64,000 nt of DNA. It comes from Ligula intestinalis (taxonomy: Eukaryota; Platyhelminthes; Cestoda; Diphyllobothriidea; Diphyllobothriidae). The stretch lies in contig JAYGXS010000010.1 of the NCBI GenBank assembly GCA_036362985.1, positions 6,287,293 to 6,351,292 on the forward strand. The letters run 5' to 3'. A model generated the notes under the pieces. It was not told the origin of the DNA. It worked only from the letters and a program-made list of their open reading frames with translations, and did not search any database. Positions 1 to 10,339 of this stretch are shown in pieces (position 1 is the stretch's first letter; every line of letters starts with the position of its first letter). The translations under genes and the position numbers were made by a program.

Positions 1-830
1 TTACGAGACCACTGATCACAGGGTTTCCTTCTAAAGGATACCTTCGGTTTTAAAGTTGAATGACTCTTTTATTTCGTAGCATATACGCGGTTAACCGAAC
101 GAAGTAAATATGACTGTAATTTAGCCAATGAGTAAAATCGAGCCCTTGAGATCACAGATGGCCTTTCCACCTACAGTTTGTGAAGAATTTGTATGTGATG
201 AAGCCGATGCGATCGTTGGGACAAGAAGCTTCGGAAGAAGCCAACTCGATCGCTGGGACAATACTTTTATTCGCCTGACGTTCCGATAGCCGTCGCGGAG
301 CCGTCATCAGCGACGTTGTCAGAGAACAATAGCAGATAGGGTAGCATATGCTCAGAAGTTTGCAATATTTATAGGATAAAGTAATCACTGCAACTGCCTT
401 CTGTAGTGTTGGGGGTCTGTTGAAGGGCATGTGGGCTCTGACCTGTTGAACTTTCATCACGGGTGGTGAGCTCGGGTGTGATGATTGCTCGGCCGTCTTG
501 CTCCCCAGTGTTGGCGTACGATGAGGTGGTGGCCTGCCCGTTCGTCAAGTGACGGCTTGCTTTGGCCAAATTGAGTCTCATCACCGAATATGAAATGGAT
601 AAATCGTTGCACATTTTTAAGGATTGGTGGTCCGTGAACAATGACTCAATTAATTATCGGCTCACTCGATTTGAATGTGTGGCCAGGCCTCGTCGAATGA
701 GTTGCAACTTGAGAAATGGCATCATTGTGCTACATTGCTGCCACATGATCGAGAATTCGCGTTTTGAGAAGCCTGACATTTGTTTCCGACACAGTTGCTT
801 TGTTCTGCAACTGCATCAGATCCTCTAGAC
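1..830 (-). pseudogene. PLE-A fragment: GIY-YIG endonuclease C-terminus and 3' end
   Basis: On the minus strand this reads as the C-terminal part of a Penelope-like element protein. A degraded GIY-YIG core (Cys-x-Gly, then Val-Gly-Glu-Thr-like, then LLKTRI) lies near 830-740. The conserved tail LRLNLAKASRHL and GQATTSSYANTG follows at about 580-520. The 3' region (about 460-230) ends in a hammerhead core and the usual terminal segment with CGATCGCTGGGACAAT on the plus strand. The endonuclease would nick target DNA for target-primed insertion. Several frameshifts and stops break it, and the reverse transcriptase part is missing. It abuts a plus-strand copy of the same family at about 826, head to head. 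Confidence 0.8.
277..310 (-). ncRNA. Hammerhead ribozyme motif, PLE-A type
   Basis: Minus strand: intact CTGATGA core, stem II with GGCTCC-type arms, then GGAACGTC in place of GAAACGTC. Stem III word ACGT. The G12-A13-A14 box carries a substitution, so cleavage is doubtful in this copy. Confidence 0.7.
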
Positions 831-1196
831 CACTCATGGGCCCCCAATCCATCAACAAGAACAACGATATACCCAATCCATATTCGGTGCTGAGACTCAA
901 TTTTGCCAAAGCAAGTCACCGCTCGGGGGGGCACAGACAGGCCCCCGGGCCATCGTACGCCAACATTTCTTCTCGCTGCTGACGTTGCCAATCGGCACTC
1001 ACGCCATAAATTGATCGATTTTTTTCGACACGTTTACATTTTAGCTTTTTTAAACTGCAGACTCCTGTGCATACGCTGCCTGTATCTGCTACGGCACTCT
1101 AATTATGTCTCTGATGACAAGTCCACGATGGATGACGAAAAGTCAGGCGAATAAAAATATTGCCCCAGCAATCGACTCATCTTCTTCTCAATAAGC
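826..1196 (+). pseudogene. PLE-A 3' fragment, plus strand
   Basis: A plus-strand copy of the PLE-A C-terminus starts abruptly at about 826 with residues matching GPQSINKNNDIPNPYSVLRL and runs into the 3' untranslated part. It ends with the family's terminal run (AGGCGAATAAA, then CGACTCATCTTCTTCTC). It has no endonuclease core. It mirrors the minus-strand copy to its left, so the two form a divergent pair with a hammerhead at each outer end. Confidence 0.75.
1111..1144 (+). ncRNA. Hammerhead ribozyme motif, PLE-A type
   Basis: CTGATGA at 1111-1117, stem II arms GTCC/GGAT-like, GAAA at 1137-1140, then AGTC. The stem III word is altered from ACGT to AAGT, which breaks its self-complementarity. 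Confidence 0.7.
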
Positions 1197-1949
1197 CAGT
1201 ATGTCTGTAGCAGTTTAGCTAATTTTATGGAGTCTCATTAACCTAAGGCGGTGACCCCCTTCCCCGTGTCTTTAGACGGAGTTTGTTAAGTACTGATTTT
1301 ACTGACCCGTGTTGTCAGTATTTGGGAAAAATGATAGCTTCTCACTCCAGAAAGCAAGGTATGCACAGACGTAGACACTTCCCACTATCCAGATAGTACG
1401 AATAGACAACCTCCACAACCTCGGAGGAAAATAGTGCTTCATGTACATACAACGTATTTTTATGCGTCTTGGAGAACTCATAATCTTTTTCGTACTGTAA
1501 TGAACCTATGTGTAGTCAATGCTCCGGTAATTATCATCAGCGACTCAACAAAATAATTTAAAGAAGACATTGTTTTGTTCCAAGCAGAAGGCAAGCGCAG
1601 TCAAATATTGTTACTTTTGTCGATAATATGCGTGTTTTGTTTCAGAGGGCATCTTTTTCATCCAGAGAACTAGAAACCGTTCTACATGCATATGTTGCAA
1701 AACATTGCTACATAACCTTATTGCTTAACGAACAAAAATACCGCGATGCGTGATCAAAGCATTTTCAATAGCATTATCCTATGTGAGTGCAACGTGGGGC
1801 TTTAACTTGAAGCCACTTGACGCGATTCAATGTTGGGCTGCACTTATCGAATGAAGATACGCGTTTTTTATAAACATTTGCATATTTGAAAATTTACTCC
1901 ACTGCAAGTGCTGCTAAAAGTAATAAGCCTATCCAATATACTAGCACTA
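1197..1949. other. No gene seen
   Basis: AT-rich sequence with many stops in all frames. No coding domain, RNA gene or clear repeat recognised. It lies inside the presumed first intron of the potassium-channel gene. Confidence 0.4.
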
Positions 1950-2056
1950 GAGCTGTTTCTGCTACTCATGTCTCTGATAATGAATCCGCGACGGATGTCG
2001 AAACGTCAGGCGAATAAGCATATTGTTCCAGCGATCGAGTCTTCTTCTTCTCACTA
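1950..2056 (+). mobile_element. Solo PLE-A terminal segment with hammerhead
   Basis: About 105 bp match the PLE-A 3' end only: GCTACTCATGTCTCTGATAA, then the hammerhead at 1974-2007 (CTGATAA, stem II AATCC/GGAT, GAAACGTC), then AGGCGAATAAGCATATTG and a TTC-rich end. G8 of the core is A in this copy. No coding sequence is attached. Confidence 0.75.
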
Positions 2057-2269
2057 GCACATTTTTCACGTTTTTTTACATAATTTGGGCAGAACAATTT
2101 ATTTCTTACTCAGTTCTCTCTCTGTATAATATAACCGAGATGCATTAAAGCCTTCAACGACTTTACAAGAAAAAACAAATTTTATATGTGACAGGTTTCT
2201 GACTATACATCTTTTATCCGACATCGGATATCTAACAATCTTCGCCAAAAGTTGCCATAGACGTTGTGG

Positions 2270-3115
2270 TCAAGCACAAAACCTTCCTCTCAATGAAGAT
2301 ATAGTGCCACGGAAATTTTATTATCTACCCTACATGAATGGAATATCTGAAACCATCTCTCGGCAACTAATTCGTTTCGGCATCTCCGTTGCCCAAAAGC
2401 CCGCATCCTCCCTGCACGCAAGCCTATGTCGAGTAAGGACCCCCTACCCGTGCAACAACTAAGTTACTTCATTTACCCTATATTGTGCGCCAGTTGCCCT
2501 TGTGTTTATATTGACCAAACAGGCCGACGTCTTGAGACTCGCATCAAGGAACATAAGTCAGTCATTCGCGGATGGAACCCTTTATCACTCGTATTTGTGC
2601 ACTTCATTGAGTGTGATCAGTGATTCAATTGGGATGGCACCGAGGCGATTGCCATGGCTAAAACGAGGCAAGCGAGAGAATTAATCGAAGCGTGGCACAC
2701 GAGCCCGGCTAGTATTAATAGACACGCAGAGCTTGGGTCACACTATACCGGTTTTCGCGCATGGTCGACTTATCTGGGCCCAGCCTGAAACAACACCAGG
2801 TTGTCCATGCTCGGTCAAGTAGGATTTCTTTGACTCTAAACCAGTCCCCCGTCCTTTCCCGAACCAGTGGCCCACAATCCAAACGTTAACACCTCCCTCT
2901 CCCCACCAGCACAACCTATCAATGCAGGAGTCACGTCACCGTAACCCCCGTCTCTGCCCTCAAAACCCTAAGTGCGACATTCCCAACCCTCACTTTTCAT
3001 TTTGTCTGACGACGAACAAGTGATACTTTTTCGAAAATTCACGAGTACAACTCCATTTCCCAAAGATCTTCTTTCTTTTTATTGTAGAATCTCGGAATGC
3101 AACTAACTTCACTTA
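2270..3115 (+). pseudogene. PLE-B GIY-YIG endonuclease and 3' region
   Basis: The reading frame gives a linker typical of PLE proteins (about 2318-2420: PYMNGISETISRQLIRFGIS), then DPLP and a GIY-YIG core (CPCVYIDQTGRRLETRIKEH, about 2480-2550). After a frameshift comes the family tail ARELIEAWHTSPASINRH (about 2670-2730). The 3' region ends with a hammerhead at 3006-3040. Family role: an endonuclease joined to a reverse transcriptase for target-primed insertion. The RT is absent here. A second copy of the 3' part lies at 5564-5925. Confidence 0.75.
3006..3040 (+). ncRNA. Hammerhead ribozyme motif, PLE-B type
   Basis: CTGACGA (position 7 is free to vary), one extra C, stem II GAAcAAGT/ACTTtTTC around a GAT loop, then GAAAATTC. 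The stem III word AATT is self-complementary. Stem I can form five pairs including wobbles (TTTGT with ACGAG). All core bases are intact. Confidence 0.75.
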
Positions 3116-4329
3116 TCCACACGTCTTTTAATCAATAAGAAAGGCATTTGACATTACTGTTTCCCTCCAATTGATACTTTCAAGGCATCGGCAAATAGGA
3201 TGGTGTCGCCACGTTGGTGGAAGAGCAATTGCATGCTTTTCAGTTAGAATGTATCCTAATGGTTTACTTTAAGTTTGTCTTAATGTGAACATTGCACTGC
3301 GAATGATTTGAAACACCATTAGTCAAGGCATAGAAGTCTTTCAACGTGATTCAACAAAGCGAGACGGATGTTGGAAAACTTTGTACTTTTGAAGTGTCCT
3401 AGTGTGTTGTATAAATATTCCAAATGAGATCAGGACTTCATAATATTTTTGAGCGAATACTTGGTACAAGCTAAACTGGAATTTCAAAACCCCATGTGCT
3501 ATCTCATGTATAGTCCTAATAGATTAGGAATGTACGGCAAGTATTGATAGTTGAGGCGACGTATCCAGTCAGTTGTTTACCGTTGCAGGGATTTTAGGGC
3601 AAATATATGCCTCGAGATCAAAAATGGAAAGAAAAAGATAAGGAACCCCGGCGAATGTTGATTTATACAACCTTCCCTCCAGAATAGACTAAATAATCGT
3701 TTTCATATAATCGAATGATTATACATGCTAGTCGATCAATAAACTTGGCATTGCACTATTTTAGATAGCATTACCGATCCTTTTAACCAATAATCCTTCA
3801 CCAAGGTCTAACATTGAGATCCACGCCCCGTAAACTAAGGATTTTCGAGAGATTTTCTCTTCGACTTCCTTTGCTTCTCGTAAAAAGCCGACTCCCCATA
3901 TTCATAGTATCCAATTATGGCAGCTGTATAATTTCTTAACAATATTACAATTTAAAAGCACTTCGAGAGATCAGTCTGCTTGCTACTAATGTTTACTCTA
4001 GCTTTGACAGACACCAAAACATTACAATGTGACGCAGAATATATCATTTTTTCAGTATATGTAACATACTGATCGAGTTTTATTAGCTGCTACACCTGTG
4101 TGTTTCACTTTCGTGTTACTAAATTAAGCATTTACATTAGTTTAAAATTCTGCCTAGATAAGCAGAGAAAATACCGCAGAAATCCTAGCTGAAACGCTAC
4201 CCAGGACACAGGCGACGAATGAATTTTATGCAGAATCTCTGTATGTTTTAGTAGAACGATGTTAAACAGACTGATGTGTACCGAGAACAGAAATTAATTT
4301 CCAAGAAAATTAAAAATCTCTAAAAAACG
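3116..4329. other. No gene seen
   Basis: AT-rich, with no recognisable coding or RNA feature. A stretch at about 3160-3560 resembles 7680-7890 loosely (the phrase AAGGATGGTG and its neighbours), suggesting old repeat remnants. Confidence 0.35.
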
Positions 4330-4995
4330 ATTGTCCGTTTTATTCCGCACTTCAGCGATACGTCAAAATATTTGAATTGTTATTAAAGCGGCTTTTCATA
4401 TGAGGGCTAAATCTAATTTATGAATCCCGTTTGTTTTTAAAGCGATGGTTTTGTCCCTGGCTTGTCGCAGGTTTTGTCAAGGCATATTTCTAAGAACGCC
4501 TCCGCCCAGTAGGCTCGTTAGGTACTCACGTCTTTGACTAAGAAATAGTAAGATGATATTCTTTTGGAATGTGCCACGTTGCCGTAGACATTAAACTTCT
4601 CACGTTCACAGATTAATTGACGGTCATTATGAAATCCATACGGAAATTTAATGTGCAAAACGCGAGCACCAATTTGGCTAAAAGTGATAAAATTATGAAT
4701 GAATTCTAAGGCACTAGATTCAACTTAAAACTCTGCGGATATTTGTCTACAGTGCAGTGCCTACATGATGAAATCCAAGAATTCTTACAAAAAACAGCGA
4801 AAACGGCATACGTCAAAATGTTTTACTTGATATTTAAGCGACATCTTCTAAAATGGCCAAACCTAATTCATGAACGTCTGTTAGTTTTATAGCGAAGACT
4901 TTATCACCACTAATTCCCGCATAAATTCCACGGACGTGGCATGCAGAGGATACTTCCTTAAACGCCTCCGTGCATTCCGCTCGTTGGGCAAAAAA
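4330..4995 (+). repeat. Diverged direct repeat pair
   Basis: The segments at about 4330-4520 and 4800-4995 share an ordered series of matches: ACGTCAAAAT, TTAAAGCGGC versus TTTAAGCGAC, TAATTTATGAA versus TAATTCATGAA, and AACGCCTCCG followed by GCTCGTT. A fainter third trace starts near 5220. No coding sequence; identity unknown. Confidence 0.5.
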
Positions 4996-5563
4996 TCATT
5001 AAAGTGAGAACTAATAAAATCATACTATTTTGGAGTATGGTCCATTATGTTGAAAATTAAAATTAAAAATTAAATTTCTCATATTTCTAGTACACCATAG
5101 AGTCCAGTGGATTAGCTGTGCAGGAAGCAGACACAAATTAGACTAACAATGAAAACATTTTGAACAAATTATCTGGCCACCTGAATAGGATTGGTGCCTG
5201 TGTAAAGGTGGCTGTGGCGGATATGTACCTACAGTGGACTGCCTATCTGATGAACCCCGAGGATTTTCACAAATAGGTCCCACAAAATCAGTGCAAGCTG
5301 CGGCCTCATAAATCTTACAGCAAAAAAGGAATGGTCGTTTTGCAAAATATAACGTAAATATCAAGTAATATTGCGTTGTTTAGACATATTATCATTTTCA
5401 CCAAAACAGAAAATGTTGAAAGAGCGAAAACCGGGCGTACCAGGTCATCTTAAGCTTTCAATGCAGAGGAAGCCTGTTCATACAAAAAAATTGATAAGTG
5501 AAACCAGCACAAGTAGAATTACGTTCGAAAATAATCCTTTGTTATATTTTCGGACAAATATTT

Positions 5564-5925
5564 TTCGCGCATGGTCGACTTAGCCGATCCAGCCTGAAAC
5601 AACACCAGGCTGTCCGTGCTCGGTCAAGTAGAATTTCACTGACTCTGAACCAGCCCCCCGTCCTTTCCCGAACCAGTGGCCCACAATCCAAACTTTAACA
5701 GCTCCCTTCCTCACCAGAACAACCGATCGCTGCATGAGTCACGTCACCGTAACGCCCTCCTCTGCCCCCAAAACCTCTAGTGCAACATTCCCAGCCCACA
5801 CTTTACATTTAGTGGGACGACGAATTAGTGATACTTGTTCGAAAATTCACGAGTACAACTCGATATCCCAAAGATCGTCTTTCTTTTCATTTTATCATCT
5901 CGGAATGCAACTTACTGTACTTATG
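5564..5925 (+). mobile_element. PLE-B 3' end, second copy
   Basis: Collinear with 2756-3115, sharing CGCATGGTCGACTTA, CAACACCAGG and CCCGTCCTTTCCCGAACC. It ends in a hammerhead at 5814-5848. No endonuclease is attached, so this is a short 5'-truncated insertion or a solo terminal repeat. Confidence 0.75.
5814..5848 (+). ncRNA. Degraded hammerhead motif, PLE-B type
   Basis: GGGACGA replaces CTGACGA. Stem II GAAT..AGTG/ACTTGTTC and the GAAAATTC end with the AATT word are retained. It is probably inactive because C3 and U4 are lost. Confidence 0.6.
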
Positions 5926-6964
5926 CAACGTAGGCTTCCGTAGTATATGCGATGCCATATATGGCTGTCATCGAACAGCCCGAATTTCGAATATATTCCA
6001 AGGCGGTTTCACGAGAATTGCTAAATGTTCTTTCCGTTTCTACATTGCCTGGATCACATTGGACTTAGCCAACCAAACTTTCGTTTGATTTTGCCAATTG
6101 GGAAGTTACGGGACTAAGATATTTCGTAAGCTCACGTGTTTACATGTCAGTCAGTGACTTATAAGTATAAATGGAATCTTCGGGGTGCAATCGTCAACGT
6201 ACCATTTTGTGTACACTAAGGGAAATTTCCTTCCATCACATTTCCTTGAAATTATTTCGGGATCTCGATCACGACGAGGCTTGGGTCATTCTTGAAATGG
6301 GGGATTAACCCTTTAAAGATGGACGTTTCGCTAATTCATTGTAATGCATAAGACAAATAAAATTTGTACGATTGGCCAAACGCCATAACCTCGGAGGATA
6401 AACAACATTGTATGTCCATTTAGTGTTTTTCCTGCGGCTTGAAGAATGTAGTGCGCGTTCTAGGCTTAACGGTTCGTAGGTTTCATGGAAAAAATGTAAT
6501 ATTCATCGATAACACCACATCGTTAAGGGCGTATGTGCTGTAAATGTCACTGAATTGGTCGATCATTCCTTTGATAAATAAAATCAGCGACTCAACGAAA
6601 TAATTTATTGCAGAAATCGGTTTTGTCCAGGCATAACGCAACCGCAGTTAATTATTGTTACAGTTGACGAAAATGTGTGTTCTCCATAGGGCATACTTAA
6701 ATTCACAGAACGAAGCCGATCTGCTGTGGCATCCCGCAAAACTTTGGAACAAACCTTTACGGATCAATGAACGTGAAGGTTACGATAGAGGTAATAAAGT
6801 CTATCCCAATGCTGTTATTTCTTACAGCGAGAATTTCAAATAAAGCCATTTTACAACATCTTACGTTGGACAGCGTTTATTAGAGGAAAAAGACTATTTT
6901 TGATGAAACCCGTCAACACCAATAAAAGATACACCTGCTGCCACAAGACAGTCTTAAGTAGTAT
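5926..6964. other. No gene seen
   Basis: AT-rich sequence. Short open frames show no domain. Nothing recognisable. Confidence 0.35.
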
Positions 6965-6978
6965 AAATACACGTTGTA

Positions 6979-7099
6979 ACTTACCATACTAACAGGCTAG
7001 GTACTAGCTAAAAGGCCCATACACGTGTTTCGCCGATATTGTGCCGCTGCTTGACGCATTTGCGAGGGGTCCGGCTCCCCAGTGTCAAGGCCTAGGCTG
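6979..7099 (-). mobile_element. Retrozyme-like repeat R, inverted end with hammerhead
   Basis: Flanked by inverted arms: ACTTACCATACTAACAG at the left, CTGTTAGTATGGTAAGT at about 7097-7113. Between them, on the minus strand, lies a hammerhead-like module (about 7014-7086): degraded core CTGGGGA, stem II GCCGG/TCGGC around a long loop, GAAACACGTGTA, then TGGGCC. The stem III word ACACGTGT is kept. The core substitutions make activity unlikely. Confidence 0.6.
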
Positions 7100-7429
7100 T
7101 TAGTATGGTAAGTTGCAACATAAATTTATGCTACTAAAGTCTGTCTGTCGGCATCAAGTGGATATTTAACAGTGGTTGACTGTTCTTAACCCAAATATAC
7201 ACTGAAAATTTCGGCATACGCTTTAAGACCTTAAATAGTATGATATATACCGTGAACAGAAATTAATTTATCTTGAGATTAATGAGCTGAACTTTCAAAA
7301 CCGGTATATCAACCAGAAAGCAGATAAGGAAAGCTTGGCGACACACTGATGAGCCGGAGCCCTCACAGCTGTGTCAAACAGCGGCAGAATACCGGCGAAA
7401 CACGTGTCTGGGCCTTTTACCTGGTACCA
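7100..7429 (+). mobile_element. Retrozyme-like repeat R, full unit of about 330 bp
   Basis: The unit starts with GCTGTTAGTATGGTAAGTT and ends with a hammerhead and TGGGCCTTTTACC. A partial second unit follows directly (7430-7660) with the same start. Tandem units of about 300 bp, each with a type I hammerhead and no coding capacity, are the mark of animal retrozymes, which depend on another element's reverse transcriptase. Related copies occur at 26.9-27.2, 28.2, 30.1-30.6 and 36.9 kb. Whether this copy is transcribed cannot be told. Confidence 0.6.
7338..7414 (+). ncRNA. Hammerhead ribozyme, R type, core intact
   Basis: CTGATGA at 7346-7352, canonical stem II GCCGG/CCGGC closing a loop of about 35 nt, GAAA at 7397-7400, then CACGTGTC. 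Predicted cleavage follows C7408. Stem I is weak here (CACA with TGGG); other copies suggest an original CCCA/TGGG. The stem III word ACACGTGT is fully self-complementary. This is the most canonical hammerhead in the window. Confidence 0.75.
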
Positions 7430-7660
7430 AGGCTGTTTGTATGGTAAGTTACAAAATCTATTTATGCTTCTAAAGTCTGTCTGTCGGCAGCAAGTTTATA
7501 TTGTGTAGTGGTTGACGCGTTTCAACCCAAATACGGACTTAAAATGTCGGGTTATGCCTATAGACCTCAAATATACCGATGTATACCGCGAAGAGAAATT
7601 GATTTCTCGGGAGATTTAAGAGCTGAACGATATTTTGATTTGAAAATTCATCTATTTTAA
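7430..7660 (+). repeat. Repeat R, partial second tandem unit
   Basis: Repeats the order of 7100-7300: GCTGTTTGTATGGTAAGTT, AAAGTCTGTCTGTCGGCA, GTGGTTGAC, AACCCAAATA, then a GTATACCG-like segment. It stops before a hammerhead. Confidence 0.65.
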
Positions 7661-8645
7661 ACTTTAGTCTATCATAACGGCTCCAAGTGATACCTTTAAA
7701 ACACCAGCAAAAAGGATGGTGCCACCACACGGATACGAGAACAGTTGAATAATTTAAAGTTAAAATGTTACCTTTTTGTTGATTTCAATTTTTTCTGAAT
7801 GTTTACATTGCCCTCGAAATCAGTTTGAGACACCATTAGCTGGGACATAGAATTCTGTCAACAAGAATAAAGATATGGTGCCTGGTTGCAATGGCAGCAT
7901 GTTTAGAATCTTTTAACTCAAAAGTAAACAAAGACAGATTAGAAACTTCCTTCTAGAGTTTGCCATCTGCTAGGGCAGGCGGCTGTTTGAACGCTGTACT
8001 TTTGACCTGCGTGAGTTTGCTTTTGTGTACATATCCCCAAATTAGCTCAGTGCTCTGTACTTTCATGCTCTTTTTGGCAAAAATTAATTCAATAATAATT
8101 AAAAGTTAAAAATAGTGTCGAGTTTTCGTATTTAATGCACCATTTACTTGGCTTGCAGCACACCACAACGTCGCATAGCGTAGAATACTTTAACATCCTA
8201 GTGAAGGCATATATACAATCTTCCGCAAAAGGGTCCAGTTAAGAGCTTATTCAGTCGATCTTCCATCTTTACTGGAAATATTGCAAAGTTCTTTTGGCAC
8301 ATGTGATAACGGCCGAAAAATGAGCATTGAGAAGTCAGGGTCTGTGCATCAATATATAAAGTTCTGTTTTTGTAGTGCACAATTATGATAGGGCGAGACC
8401 CATGGCAAACGCACCCAAAGTAATCAAAACCAAACAAACAGCGAGAGATATAGGGACAGCAGCTTAATGACTCAAGAATCTATATCTGTAATTGTTATGT
8501 AGCTTTTCAAAGTTGATTTGATGGTAGTTCCTGCTTTTGTCAGATGAACGATACAGTAGAATAGCGGAGATGTTATGATGTTGTCTGTGCAACCGTGGCA
8601 CTTACGTCAATCACTCAAAAATTTGTTTTACCATCTTAAAGTCTC
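7661..8645. other. No gene seen
   Basis: No domain, RNA gene or clear repeat boundary was recognised. A short segment at 8630-8695 (GCCAATACAAGCGAACATCC) recurs inverted at about 59600-59635, next to another PLE-A end. Confidence 0.35.
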
Positions 8646-8737
8646 TTTCTTGCCAATACAAGCGAACATCCGTGTCCCAGGAAGCAATTGAGAAGAAGAA
8701 GAAGACTCGATCGCTGGGACAATATGTTTATTCGCCT

Positions 8738-8771
8738 GACGTTTCGATATCCGTCGCGGATTCGTCATCAG
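8738..8771 (-). ncRNA. Hammerhead ribozyme, PLE-A type, core intact
   Basis: Minus strand: CTGATGA, one extra C, stem II GAATCC/GGATaTC around GCGAC, GAAACGTC. Stem I pairs TGTCT with AGGCG. Stem III word ACGT. Matches the family consensus exactly. Confidence 0.8.
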
Positions 8772-8939
8772 AGACATGAGTAGCAGAAAGGTTAAGTATG
8801 AACAGACGTTTGCTGTATTTATAGGACACAGTCATTACTGCAATTAACGTTGATTGTCGCTGTATGCTTGCAGTAATGACTGTGTCCTATAAATTTTGCA
8901 AACTTCTGTGCAGGCTTAACCTTCCTGCTACTCATGTCT

Positions 8940-8973
8940 CGGATGACGAATCTGCGACGGATATCGAAACGTC
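8940..8973 (+). ncRNA. Hammerhead motif, PLE-A type, one core change
   Basis: CGGATGA replaces CTGATGA. The rest (stem II, GAAACGTC, AGGCG) fits the consensus. It is the partner of the motif on the other arm of the palindrome. Confidence 0.7.
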
Positions 8974-9024
8974 AGGCGAATAAACATATGGTCCCAGCGA
9001 TCGAGTCGTCTTCTTTTTCTTCTC

Positions 9025-9770
9025 AGTCCCTTTCTTCTTATTGGAGTATTGTTCCAGTGAATAATTAAAGAATTTGCTACCTTTTAAGTTCTTTCGTTTT
9101 GCAGTCTAGATGATAAATTATACGGCCTCTGAAGAGTGAATTCAATTAAGAATACTTAAGTCTGAATTCATAAGCATTTTCTGGTGAGATACTTAGCTCG
9201 CGGTAGTGCGGCTAGCCTCGTTCAGTATTCAAGGATTGGTAGCTAATATATAGCTATAACTTCTACCCAATACTAAGCCTAGGCTGCCATTTATCTTAAT
9301 CCTTATCCTAACGCTAAGCTTAATAGTAACCCGGATCGGCCTGGAGGGGAAAGGAGCCTAAAATTATCATGCCTATGTCCTGCCAACTCTCCTACATAAA
9401 TTGCTATGAAAGTGAACTGGTTTTACAAGAATACTTGCTTTATTCATCATGACACCCTGTTTACCCCGGTGGCAAATCGATTGATTCAACGGGTAGAGGC
9501 TCATGAGACACAATTGAAGGAGGGTTTGGGAGGGAAATAAATCGAAATAGATATCAGATTACTGTTTAGAAGCCGCACCTGCCCAAGGGCTGTAGCCGCA
9601 GTAATTTACGTCCAGCAATGTACGCACACGAGAACACTAAATCCTGCGCCATGCTGTGCTTTTGATTTTCAAACGTTCTGACATGAAATTGACAGTCGAA
9701 CCGGAAGAATCCGGGTGTTCACGCGATCACCTCCGTCGAGGATGGGGAAGCTCTTAATAGCATATTCCTA
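9025..9770. other. No gene seen
   Basis: No coding or RNA feature recognised. A CCTAA-like stretch near 9285-9320 resembles 56630-56670 and may be a shared repeat remnant. Confidence 0.3.
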
Positions 9771-9776
9771 CATGAT

Positions 9777-10262
9777 ATGCTTATTACAAATATAGGATGC
9801 ATGTTCTCTTACTCAGCTATTGATGCAGTTATAGGAACTACAAAATTGCCATGCCTAGTGGATTCCGGGGCAGGTTGGTTGCTTAATAGACAAGAAACGC
9901 TCTGTAAACTTCAATCTAGAGTTAGATACTGCAATCAGTTAGCCTGGAAAATGACAGATGGCACTTACTTGCGGCATTAAGGCATAGTTGAAGTTGACTT
10001 ATTATTTTAAGAAAACGTTTCTTAGTAAGTCTACTTACTAGAATCAGCACTCTTAGCATAGACATATTACTTCCAGCATCTAGTTAAATACTGTGTGAAA
10101 AAACGGTTAATTATATTACCTTGCGACCTAAAGCCAGGATATAACTTTTTGAAGTTATTATTTGACTACGTTTTTAGAACTCAACAATATAATTTGCCCG
10201 ATATAGCTCGGGACTGCGTACTAGGTGCCGATTTCCAACAGGCACGTAGTTTAATAGTCTAT
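9777..10262 (+). pseudogene. Retropepsin-like fragment of an LTR retrotransposon
   Basis: The first frame contains KLPCLVDSGAGWLL (about 9840-9885). This fits an aspartic protease active site, where the D-S/T-G triad is read as DSG followed by Ala. A later frame contains RDCVLGADF (about 10208-10236), which fits the second conserved block of retropepsins (Leu-Gly-x-Asp-Phe). Both blocks in the right order support a decayed gypsy-type protease. No gag, RT or integrase is next to it. A duplicated 60-bp segment sits between and after the blocks. Confidence 0.5.
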
Positions 10263-10335
10263 TATTTTCTGGTCTTAGTAAGTATGCTTACTAGAATCAG
10301 CACTCTTAGCATAGGTATATTGCCTCTAGCGGCAG
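10018..10335 (+). repeat. Direct repeat of about 60 bp, two copies
   Basis: Copies at about 10020-10080 and 10270-10335 share CTTAGTAAGT, CTTACTAGAATCAGCACTC and TTAGCATAG. They lie 250 bp apart within and just after the protease relic. Each also holds a small local inverted repeat (AGTAAG...CTTACT). Confidence 0.65.
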
Positions 10336-10339
10336 TATC

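Larger units (their letters stand above)
8691..9024. mobile_element. PLE-A ribozyme palindrome (two terminal repeats, inverted)
   Basis: A near-perfect inverted repeat with arms 8691-8843 and 8869-9024 and a 25-bp spacer. Each arm is a PLE-A terminal segment: TTC-rich end, CGATCGCTGGGACAATATG, the hammerhead, then TGCAGTAATGACTGTGTCCT near the centre. No protein is encoded. The same inverted layout flanks coding PLE copies elsewhere in the window, so this may be an element that lost everything between its terminal repeats. Confidence 0.8.

Noticed and set aside
5236..5275. Hammerhead candidate around TATCTGATGAACCCC
   Set aside because: No GAAA box with a stem II partner follows at a suitable distance; the neighbouring repeat copy does not keep the core.
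9285..9320. Telomere-like or subtelomeric repeat (CCTAA words); similar GGTT-rich stretch at 43060-43250
   Set aside because: The words are irregular and do not form an array of TTAGGG units.
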